Source: CAZAYB01 sp964489215
GTDB taxonomy: Bacteria > Planctomycetota > Phycisphaerae > Sedimentisphaerales > Anaerohalosphaeraceae
DNA: 12,736 bases
Direction of reading: 5' to 3'
Assembly: GCA_964489215.1 (NCBI GenBank)
Contig: CAZAYB010000073.1
Span: 1 to 12,736 of the forward strand
Part shown: positions 1 to 6,691 of the stretch, one piece after another
Layout of the letters: each line of letters begins with the position of its first letter
Numbering within the stretch: the stretch's first letter is position 1
Program-made: the position numbers and the translations under genes
The notes under the pieces: model-generated
Databases searched by the model: none
Told to the model about the DNA's origin: nothing
Seen by the model: only the letters and a program-made list of their open reading frames with translations

Positions 1-248
1 AATTCAATAATTTTGACTTTGTATGGTAATTTTTTAAGATAAGGACGGACTGTACTTGTTATCTGCATTTGTTGCTGCTCAACTGTATCGCGAAGGAAGA
101 AGATTTCTTTATCTTTCTCGTCGATATCCATTTTTGACAGCCGTTTCAGGCTTCGTTTTCGAGCTCTTCCTGAGAATCGAGCGGCAAGGATGGCTGATTT
201 AATAATCAGTGTAACCGCGGCGTTGAGAATTTCAATATTTGGTGCCAT
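1..248 (-). CDS. Putative transposase N-terminus (partial, runs off left edge)
   Basis: An open frame starts at ATG (246-248) and continues to the window edge without a stop, giving about 82 residues. The N-terminus reads MAPNIEILNAAVTLIIKSA, followed by a basic stretch (RFSGRARKRSLKRL, about residues 25-38), then DEKDKEIFFLRDTVEQQQMQ. This layout resembles, from memory, the N-terminus of integrase-core (IS3/IS481-like) transposases common in Planctomycetota, where a KD(R/K)EIxFLRD coiled segment precedes a winged-helix and DDE catalytic domain. The catalytic domain would lie outside the window, so the call rests on the N-terminus only. A TATAAT-like -10 lies at 301-306 on this strand; no good -35 and no strong ribosome binding site is visible. 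It could be an intact element or a fragment. Confidence 0.45.
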   Translation of the reverse strand, partial: MAPNIEILNAAVTLIIKSAILAARFSGRARKRSLKRLSKMDIDEKDKEIFFLRDTVEQQQMQITSTVRPYLKKLPYKVKIIE

Positions 249-334
249 AATCTATACTTGGAGTTTAATAAAACGATAGAAATTATAGTCCGATGAGAAA
301 ATTATAACATTTTGAGGAAGGAAAAGCTAATTTT

Positions 335-393
335 TGCAGATTAAACTTAAGTCCATGTTTTTAAAAAAGATAAATGCAGATTTAAAAGTGTCC
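335..393. repeat. Imperfect direct repeat upstream of the transposase, possible element end
   Basis: TGCAGATTAAACTTAAGTCC at 335-354 and TGCAGATTTAAAAGTGTCC at 375-393 share TGCAGATT and a terminal GTCC at a 40-bp pitch. The second copy runs into GTCC-tac-GGAC (390-400), a short palindrome. Repeated motifs just inside an insertion-sequence end often serve as transposase binding sites, and the neighbouring ORF is transposase-like. The outer boundary and any target-site duplication cannot be fixed because the other end lies outside the window. Confidence 0.3.
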
Positions 394-498
394 TACGGAC
401 GCTTGACAAGTACATCTTGCCTCTGAAATGAAATACGTTGATATGAGAACGATTATAACCGCTGAGACAATCATAATTAATTGTTTGCGAATTAACAT
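382..498 (-). CDS. Small 38-residue ORF with a membrane segment; possible truncated gene
   Basis: The ORF starts at ATG (496-498), preceded by AAAGGGAGCTTAAT, a good Shine-Dalgarno at sensible spacing. It ends at TAA (382-384). The product begins MLIRKQLIMIVSAVIIVLIS, a short basic N-terminus followed by a hydrophobic helix (about residues 7-24) typical of a signal anchor. It then continues through EARCTC to a short tail. The last codons run through the palindrome and repeat that seem to mark the end of the mobile element, so the tail may be element-derived and the original gene may have been cut. It lies 71 bp downstream of the ceramidase-like gene on the same strand and could be the last cistron. 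I do not recognise a family; a genuine small membrane protein is the alternative. Confidence 0.4.
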   Translation of the reverse strand: MLIRKQLIMIVSAVIIVLISTYFISEARCTCQASVGHF

Positions 499-569
499 AT
501 TAAGCTCCCTTTAGATAGATGTTAATATAATATATGCCTTCTATCTTATCTTTAATCATTAAAAAATTA

Positions 570-2069
570 TCATAGTTTTTGTATTATTTCGATAGCTTTT
601 TTTTCAAAAATCTCCTGCCATTGCGGGGCCAGAAGGCATTCTGTTACTTCATAACCGCCTCGCGGGTAATATTCTGCCGGTGGGCTGTAATGCATATAAC
701 CATTTGCGATTGAGACCACGAATGTTTTCTTATAAAGAGAAGCTTTCTTAATATTAAGGGCAATTTCAACCAGCACTTCGGCGGGTGATGTAATGAGTAT
801 ACAATCGTCTATTTTGATGCCCTGCACCTCGGCAGGTATTGACGGTTCCGGGGCCTGTTTATTAATTTTCTGATGTTTTCTAAGTGTGGCAAGGTTGTTC
901 TGAATCCTTGTCAGTTTTTCCATTGTACGGATGTTTGCCAGATATTTATTAATTTCTTTTTTATTCTGAGCATCCATAAGAACAAGATCATTTTTTCCGA
1001 TCGCTGTTTCCTGCATATAACGGTAAGCGTAATCAGAAGGATATTTCGGACTTATGGTGTGTTTAAGATAAAGCGGCAGGAAGGCCTTGAAGTTAAGACT
1101 CGCACCAATCAGAGATTCAACTAACTCGGCCTCTTCCTTTTTAAGTGCTGCAATAACTTCTGGAAAATCTGTCCTTCGAGGCAGATCTATCCTTTCAGAA
1201 ATGACGTTGAGTTTTACGTTATTTGAGTGTTTTATATCCTTGAGAGTTTTAAGAACGGTCAGCCCGAGTACGGTTCCGTTGTCTGCGGAATTTTTGGGGC
1301 GATTAACATCTTTATTGAAAATCTCTACAACATCTCCCAACGCACCCTGTAAAAAAAACGCCATAACATTATCGCCGAGATTTTCTTCGATGATTTTCGA
1401 GGCGAACCCCGGGAAATCAGCCGTTACTCCCCCCCGAGGAACCCCCATAAGCAGATGACAGCCGAAATTATAAACAACTGCCATAGGTGTGCCGTCCATT
1501 CGATCAATCCGAATTATTCCTATGGCAGGATCGATTGGACCGAGTTTTGCTACTTCATCGTCAGCAGGGCAGGGGTTGCCCATCCGAATACTCCAGTCTT
1601 TATCGTTTTTGAGCCTCAGAGTACGATTAATGGTAAGCCTGTCTTCATATCCCAGACCGGTGCCGATTTTCGCGGGTGTCATATTTTGTATAGCTCTCTT
1701 GAGGGCGTCGGCGGTTCTGTCAATCTGCTCATTATCATCACAGAGCAATTGGTCGTGGAATGGATGAGTGTGCGAAGCACTGACCAGAATATTATTGCCG
1801 GGAATATTCAATTCTTTTTGAACTCGGTTGCGGAGTTTTTGCATAAAATCATCCGCTACGTCATTGAGTATTCTATCACTTACCGTCCTGCCCCCTATTG
1901 CAGTAATGTCCATCGTAACTATTGCCAGTTTTGTCACGCCGTCGTCAAGGACCAGGGCTTTGGTGTACAAAGGGTCATTAATTCTTACTTGTGAGGATTC
2001 GACCGTAATATCGCTTTTGGCGATTCCGGCCATCAGATGACTTTGATCGTGTCTATTTTCGTCACTCAT
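570..2069 (-). CDS. Neutral/alkaline ceramidase-like protein, no signal peptide, catalytic Ser not conserved
   Basis: This 499-residue protein matches the layout of the neutral/alkaline ceramidase superfamily. It has SHTH at 99-102, a second histidine in NFGCHLLM (H205), TADFPG at 216-221, FLQGALGDV at 239-247, SPAE (E431) and NGY (456-458) with GGYE (471-474). In Pseudomonas ceramidase the corresponding His, His, Glu and Tyr bind zinc. The nucleophile of true ceramidases is the serine of GDVSPN; here the sequence reads GDVVEI, so classical ceramide hydrolysis is doubtful. There is no signal peptide or membrane helix, so it is probably cytoplasmic. The start is supported by TAAGGA, which overlaps the stop of the Kelch gene 11 bp upstream, implying translational coupling. 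It may be a zinc-dependent amidase or hydrolase of unknown substrate, acting on a product of the locus. Confidence 0.75.
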   Translation of the reverse strand: MSDENRHDQSHLMAGIAKSDITVESSQVRINDPLYTKALVLDDGVTKLAIVTMDITAIGGRTVSDRILNDVADDFMQKLRNRVQKELNIPGNNILVSASHTHPFHDQLLCDDNEQIDRTADALKRAIQNMTPAKIGTGLGYEDRLTINRTLRLKNDKDWSIRMGNPCPADDEVAKLGPIDPAIGIIRIDRMDGTPMAVVYNFGCHLLMGVPRGGVTADFPGFASKIIEENLGDNVMAFFLQGALGDVVEIFNKDVNRPKNSADNGTVLGLTVLKTLKDIKHSNNVKLNVISERIDLPRRTDFPEVIAALKKEEAELVESLIGASLNFKAFLPLYLKHTISPKYPSDYAYRYMQETAIGKNDLVLMDAQNKKEINKYLANIRTMEKLTRIQNNLATLRKHQKINKQAPEPSIPAEVQGIKIDDCILITSPAEVLVEIALNIKKASLYKKTFVVSIANGYMHYSPPAEYYPRGGYEVTECLLAPQWQEIFEKKAIEIIQKL

Positions 2070-2080
2070 TTTGACGTTCC

Positions 2081-3088
2081 TTATTTATCAGCAAGTATGA
2101 TCGATGTTATTATTTTTGTCCTGTTTTTATTCGAATCAGGCTCACCACCGATAAGCCAGAATTCATTTGGTTTGACTTTTATCAAAGGGGCCGTAGTGGT
2201 CTGTATTATGCTTTCACCAATTTTCTTGGTATTCATATTTCTCACATCTATAAGATATATGTCTTTGTGTATTTTACCGTCCACTTTGCCTGCTAACAAA
2301 ATATGCGATCCATCAACAGCACAGGCGGACCAGCCGTAACCCTCAAACGGCAAATCTTTAAGCTTAGTCCAGGAATCATTATCTGGATTATATCTGTATG
2401 CGTCATTGAATATATTAAGTGAATTATCCTCCGGTGCCATTCCCCCGAAAAGATAAATAAAATCTCCGCAAACCGCGAATGCGGGAAAAGCCCGTTCCGG
2501 GCCGGGCAGTTTCCGGCGGGACTGCCATTGCAACTCTTGTCGATCTAAGTTAAGTACCCACATTTCGTTAGTTATGCCGTTATCCGTCCAACCTGATGTA
2601 ACATATAATTTCCTGTTCAGCAAGGCTCCGCTGCCGGAACACAGAGCCTCGGGTAAGGGCTTTAAGATTTTCCATGAACCTTTAATTCCGTCTAAATAAT
2701 ATACCGTTTTCAAATTTCTGGAGCCGTCCGTTCCTCCCGCCAAATATATACCTGATTCATCCGAGGCAAAAAGGCTGTAGGCGAGCGGATGAGGTAATTC
2801 AGGGCCTTTCTGCCATAAATTTTCGGAGAAATATATGGAATCGTCCAGCCAGAACTTTTCTTTGTGATCTTCGCTCCAGTCTGTACCGCCGACAATAAAT
2901 ATATGTCCGTCGATAACCGCTGCGGCATGCCCTCCTCTGCCTGAGGGTAAAGAAATATTTTTTTTAATCAAGGCTTTACAACATTTTTCTTTTTTGCAAG
3001 ATTCACACATTTTTGCTGCATAGCTTATAGTACTTATTAATATAAGCAAAGGCAGAGTAAGTATTATTTTTTTGAAATAAGAAGCCAT
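2081..3088 (-). CDS. Exported Kelch-repeat six-bladed propeller protein (NanM-like fold)
   Basis: The 335-residue product starts with a signal peptide (basic MASYFKK, hydrophobic core 8-22, likely cleavage near SYAA at 22-25). A cysteine cluster, CESCKKEKCC (28-37), follows immediately. Six Kelch-type strands ending in a GG or degenerate G motif occur at IFIVGG 63-68, IYLAGG 114-119, LYVTSG 161-166, IYLFGG 211-216, HILLAG 262-267 and FWLIGG 310-315, with Trp-containing turns between them. Six blades and this length fit the N-acetylneuraminate epimerase (NanM/YjhT) architecture. Sequence identity to a proven mutarotase cannot be judged here, so epimerase activity is only a possibility, made somewhat more plausible by the two sialidase-like genes upstream. 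No clear ribosome binding site precedes the ATG, although the signal peptide supports this start. The ceramidase-like gene follows 11 bp downstream. Confidence 0.75.
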   Translation of the reverse strand: MASYFKKIILTLPLLILISTISYAAKMCESCKKEKCCKALIKKNISLPSGRGGHAAAVIDGHIFIVGGTDWSEDHKEKFWLDDSIYFSENLWQKGPELPHPLAYSLFASDESGIYLAGGTDGSRNLKTVYYLDGIKGSWKILKPLPEALCSGSGALLNRKLYVTSGWTDNGITNEMWVLNLDRQELQWQSRRKLPGPERAFPAFAVCGDFIYLFGGMAPEDNSLNIFNDAYRYNPDNDSWTKLKDLPFEGYGWSACAVDGSHILLAGKVDGKIHKDIYLIDVRNMNTKKIGESIIQTTTAPLIKVKPNEFWLIGGEPDSNKNRTKIITSIILADK

Positions 3089-3188
3089 CAGGTTATATAA
3101 ATAAAATTAAAAATAAGCATGGAAATTTGAGGTACATCAGTAAAACCGAACTTAAACAAATATTTTATTGTGTTCTGTTCGAAACCCA

Positions 3189-4055
3189 TTACATTAGGGT
3201 TTCTACGGCATATCGAGCCAAATAAGTTCCCAGGAAAACCGGGGGGAAATCCATCGCTCTCAAGCAACAGCTGTTGCTCTCCGGATATGCCCAGGCACCG
3301 CTGAAAACATCGGTGTTGGACTTAGGGCTTGCCCCGGTACGACGAAGGAACATGCTGATTATGTTGCGAACATCATTTTTCCAATTTGGGAATATATCCT
3401 TATGGTTCATCATATATTCACCCCAGTGCTTTGCGGCATTCAAGTATCGCTCATCTGCGGTAAGCTTATAGGCAATAATCATAACCCTGCCAATACCGGC
3501 GGAAAGGTCCAACTGGATGTATCCATCCTGTGCTGCTTTTCCGTAAGGTATGCCTTTGAGGGGAACGCTGATGGGGAATTTCGGCCAGGAATTCGAACCA
3601 TCCGTACAATTATACTCAAGAATATAATCCGCGATGATTCTAAGATGTGACAGGACAAAAGGGTCGCCGGTATAGCGATAGTATCTTGGGAAACCTTCGG
3701 ACATATATTTAAACCGCTGACCCAGGTTTCCATTCATTCGGTTATTGGGGTACAGGACGGATATTTCTCCATTCTCTGCAATATCTACCATCGGATTGAA
3801 TATATAATGCGGACCCGACATAACCGATACGTTGGCATCGACCCAGGGATAACGTTTTAAAAACTCTGCAGAAACACGTACTCGAAAATCTAAAAAACCG
3901 TTTTGACCATTGTACCAGGGAGCAATCACCCCGAAAGAATCTGTAACTGCTTCGTGTGCGTAGTACTTATCCATCGTCGTAGCTGTATGTGCATTTCCAC
4001 TTACCGCCAAAATAATGCATAAAATCAATCCCAGATATTTTAGTTTATAAGACAT
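3189..4055 (-). pseudogene. Exported alpha/alpha-barrel-like protein, apparently internally deleted and truncated
   Basis: The frame can begin at a TTG at 4112, but the ATG at 4053-4055 is preferred because it begins a normal signal peptide (MSYKLKYLGLILCIILAVSG, cleavage near GNAHTA). That gives 288 residues. The mature part contains FPRYYRYTGDP, ADYILEY, WPKFPISVP and YIQLDLSAGIGRV, then FPNWKNDVRN, SGAWAYPESNSCC. I recall these motifs from a large Planctomycetota family of uncharacterised, probably (alpha/alpha)-barrel exported proteins of several hundred residues. In that family roughly a hundred residues normally separate the AAKHWG segment from the PNWxNDVRN segment, and several hundred residues follow the SCC motif. 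Here the first two are about ten residues apart and the protein stops 27 residues after SCC. No matching continuation is visible in the 100 bp downstream. It is probably a decayed or shortened gene; an intact short homologue is the alternative. Confidence 0.55.
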
Positions 4056-4156
4056 GATATAGCACTGTTTTTTTAATTCCTGTTTCGAATATGAGATATA
4101 TAGTCCAATCAATTGAGATTGAAGAAAATCACCATAACTTAGTAAAATCTTAACGG

Positions 4157-5407
4157 TTAATTTGGTATTTTAAGTAAATTACCTGCGATATAAAAGGGGG
4201 ATGAACCTTCGGGTAATTTTTCAGGCAATTCACTCCTATTTTGCATGTGAAAGACGATATAAACTTCTGTTTCCGAAAGTCTGGCGAAATCCGGATAACC
4301 AACTATGCCCTCGGCGGGGCGCCATGGTTTTTTTCTGTCCTCGTCGCTGTAGCGTATATGAGCGTACAGTTTCTCAAATTCCCCCTTGGGGTCTTTGAGA
4401 TGGTACAGGAAACGCCAGGTTTCTCCGTTGTCATCACTGACCGCCAACCCAAGGCCGGGGCCGAAGCCTCCGTCCCGGTAAGCCAGCCAAAGCTGGCCTT
4501 GAGGGGTACAGTACATTGCCGGAGAGCCGCCCGATATTTCTATTTGCCTGGGGACTGTCCAGGTCTTGCCATTGTCAAATGATTTGATCTGCCAAAATCT
4601 TTTGTCATTATCCGGAATACCATCGACTCGGGCTACCGCAACGATCGTTCCGTCATTGCAAACCGCAACCGCGGTTTCGTTAAAGGCCAAGGGTTTGTCA
4701 TATCCGGGCGGAGGATCCTGCCATGCACGAACAACCGGAGCCCAGCTTATTCCCCCGTTCGTACTTCGCCTGAAACCGTTGAGCGGTTTCTGCCCCCAAT
4801 TTCCCCAGGGCCAGAGTAAATCACCATTGGGAAGTTCCACAATATTGCCCTGAGCGAAATCATCACGTCCAACAGGGTCACTTAAAAGTATTCTTTGAGA
4901 AAAAGTTTTCCCGTTGTTTTCGCTTATAGAGTAATAACTATCGAATTTCCTGCCCGCACACAGACTTGCCCATGAGGGTTTTTGAGGATCAGGCTCGGCT
5001 TGCCATACAATTTCCAATGTATAAAGCAAAAGGCGGTCGGAAGACCAGTTGCCGTCCGGTAAATTGTGAAGTGATGAATGAGAACCAGTCAGCGGCTTAT
5101 CGGGTTTAATGTTCATATATGGCATTGACCAGGTTTTACCCCGATCTTCAGAGCGTGCAAATTTTGTGGTTTGACCCGGCTCCCCATCGCCGCCGGAAGT
5201 GGCCCAGCCTGCAATTAAAACGCCGTCAACCGCAGTCAAATTTGGAACCAGTCCGGTCCCCTCATCATAAACCACATCCGCCCTGATAATAACAGGATCA
5301 TTCGCTTTAACATTTAAACTTTTAGAATTTTCCTTTAAAGCATTGTTGCAGCCAGATGTTAAAAACAGGAAAAATAAAAAACCGGAAAAGAAAATATTTT
5401 TTTTCAT
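4157..5407 (-). CDS. Sialidase-like (BNR/Asp-box) lipoprotein, copy 1
   Basis: This 416-residue protein has a lipoprotein signal (MKKNIFFSG, hydrophobic core, lipobox LTSGC with Cys20), so it is likely anchored in a membrane facing the periplasm or outside. Five Asp-box motifs (S-x-D/N-x-G-x-T/S-W/F) lie at 86-93, 162-169, 215-222, 276-283 and 324-331, the signature of the six-bladed sialidase propeller. It is predicted to be a BNR-repeat exo-alpha-sialidase-family protein. However, the N-terminal RIP motif that supplies the first arginine of the sialic-acid-binding triad in GH33 enzymes is not seen; the equivalent region reads NDPVIIRADVVY. Activity on sialic acid is therefore unproven. A strong ribosome binding site (AGAGGGA) precedes the ATG. 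It follows its close paralogue by 38 bp, and the pair probably arose by tandem duplication. Confidence 0.8.
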   Translation of the reverse strand: MKKNIFFSGFLFFLFLTSGCNNALKENSKSLNVKANDPVIIRADVVYDEGTGLVPNLTAVDGVLIAGWATSGGDGEPGQTTKFARSEDRGKTWSMPYMNIKPDKPLTGSHSSLHNLPDGNWSSDRLLLYTLEIVWQAEPDPQKPSWASLCAGRKFDSYYSISENNGKTFSQRILLSDPVGRDDFAQGNIVELPNGDLLWPWGNWGQKPLNGFRRSTNGGISWAPVVRAWQDPPPGYDKPLAFNETAVAVCNDGTIVAVARVDGIPDNDKRFWQIKSFDNGKTWTVPRQIEISGGSPAMYCTPQGQLWLAYRDGGFGPGLGLAVSDDNGETWRFLYHLKDPKGEFEKLYAHIRYSDEDRKKPWRPAEGIVGYPDFARLSETEVYIVFHMQNRSELPEKLPEGSSPFYIAGNLLKIPN

Positions 5408-5445
5408 TTTTTCCCTCTTAAAAAGACTCTTTTATATGTATGTTC

Positions 5446-6681
5446 TTAATCAGGTATTTCCAGAAAATTGCCTACAATATAAAACGGGAAGTCGGAATTT
5501 TCATACACGTTTGCCAGTGCCGGGTCGTGAGCATGAAAAACAACATAGACTTCGTTATCAGATATTTCACAAAACCACGGATAACCTACTGTTCCTTCCG
5601 AGGGCCGCCATTGTTTTTTAAGGTCTTCTTCTGTATAACGAAGGTGAGAATAGCGATTATGTTTATCGTCAGGTTCTTTTAAGTGATATAAGAATCTCCA
5701 GCTTTGACCATTATCATCACTTGCCGCCAGGCCGAGCCCGGGACCAAGGCCTCCGTCTCGGTATGCAAGCCAAAGTTGTCCTTCTTTAGTTGTGTATAAT
5801 GCCGGTGAGCCTCCCCGGATTGATATTTTCTTTGGTTTTGTCCACGTATAACCATTGTCATAGGATCTGATTTGCCAGAAGTGCTTACCCTTAAGTGAGT
5901 CAACTCTGGCTATCGCAATCAAAGAGCCGTCTTTGCAAACGGTCAAAGCTGTTTCATTGAATCCTAATGGCTTTTCGTAATCCTCTGGCGGGTCCTGCCA
6001 GGCTCGCTCAACCGGCTCCCATGTCAGGCCATTATCCGTACTTCTTCTAAAACCGTTTAACGGATTGCTTCCCCACCAGCCCCAGGGCCAAAGCAGGTCT
6101 CCATTTGGGAGCTTTACAATATCGCCCTGAGGAAAATCATTCCTCTTTTGGGGATCATTTAACCTTTTCCATTTCCCGAAAGTCCTGGCGTTATCTTCCA
6201 AAAAACAGTAATAATAATCGAACTTTCGTTGTGCGGCGAGTTTATGAAAATCAGGCTTTGCCTGGCTTACATCTGCGGTAGGCCAAACCAACTCGAGCTT
6301 TCCGCACATAATTTTATTCTTATTTTCAATTTTGTAAAGAGAGGCCCCCAAACCGGCATTAGGATTATCACTTGTCATTTCAAGATAAGGCTGGGACCAG
6401 GTCTTGCCGAGGTCATTTGATGCAGCAAACATTGTTTTTGTGTCCGGCATGCCGTCACCACGGGTATTCCAGGTTACTATTAATGTATTCTGAGCTGTTT
6501 TTACAATGCTCGGCGTAAGTGCCGGACCGGAATTATACACATTATCGACACGCTCAATTACAGGATCATTGAAAACAGGTTTTAAGCTCTCGGAGTTGGT
6601 TTTCTGAGCTTCTCTACAGCCGCCCGACATCAAGAAAAACAAAAGCACAGATAAGACAAAATATTTACCCATATTACGCAT
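5446..6681 (-). CDS. Sialidase-like (BNR/Asp-box) lipoprotein, copy 2
   Basis: The frame is open to 6720, but the ATG at 6679-6681 is the likely start. It is preceded at 5 bp by AAAGGA, and it yields a proper lipoprotein signal (MRNMGKYFVLSVLLFFLMSGGC, Cys22). The longer form would add a charged stretch before the signal. The product is 411 residues. Asp boxes are at 88-95, 214-221, 273-280 and 321-328, with a degenerate one (LEDNARTF) at 161-168. By hand count, residues 191-232 match copy 1 at 33 of 42 positions, while the N-terminal third is more divergent. As in copy 1, the N-terminal RIP motif is not visible. The Shine-Dalgarno overlaps the stop codon of the DUF6259 gene, implying translational coupling. 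Two diverging copies may bind or cleave different sugar caps or linkages. Confidence 0.8.
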   Translation of the reverse strand: MRNMGKYFVLSVLLFFLMSGGCREAQKTNSESLKPVFNDPVIERVDNVYNSGPALTPSIVKTAQNTLIVTWNTRGDGMPDTKTMFAASNDLGKTWSQPYLEMTSDNPNAGLGASLYKIENKNKIMCGKLELVWPTADVSQAKPDFHKLAAQRKFDYYYCFLEDNARTFGKWKRLNDPQKRNDFPQGDIVKLPNGDLLWPWGWWGSNPLNGFRRSTDNGLTWEPVERAWQDPPEDYEKPLGFNETALTVCKDGSLIAIARVDSLKGKHFWQIRSYDNGYTWTKPKKISIRGGSPALYTTKEGQLWLAYRDGGLGPGLGLAASDDNGQSWRFLYHLKEPDDKHNRYSHLRYTEEDLKKQWRPSEGTVGYPWFCEISDNEVYVVFHAHDPALANVYENSDFPFYIVGNFLEIPD

Positions 6682-6691
6682 AATTATCCTT

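Larger units (their letters stand above)
249..569. other. Intergenic stretch between transposase start and ceramidase-like stop
   Basis: Apart from the 38-codon ORF and the repeat described separately, this AT-rich stretch shows no supported gene. A TATTATA/TATATT-rich segment near 520-535 on the minus strand could serve as a -10 for the small ORF, but no -35 is convincing. No clear GC-rich hairpin followed by a T-run is seen after the stop of the ceramidase-like gene, so the operon end is not marked by an obvious intrinsic terminator. Confidence 0.5.

Noticed and set aside
1455..1994. A 179-codon plus-strand open frame opposite the ceramidase-like gene
   Set aside because: It lies wholly antisense to a gene with clear family motifs, has no ribosome binding site and shows no recognisable domain; it is a codon-usage shadow.
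4056..4112. N-terminal extension of the barrel-like gene from a TTG codon
   Set aside because: The extension puts 19 residues in front of a complete signal peptide; the internal ATG at 4055 gives the normal export signal.
4056..4156. Possible internal promoter or terminator between sialidase copy 1 and the barrel-like gene
   Set aside because: Only short AT-rich inverted repeats and a TATATA stretch without a matching -35 are seen; too weak to report.
570..6681. A ganglioside-degradation pathway (sialidase plus ceramidase)
   Set aside because: Attractive as a story, but the ceramidase-like protein lacks both export signal and catalytic serine and the sialidase-like proteins lack a visible RIP motif, so the sequence does not support it.
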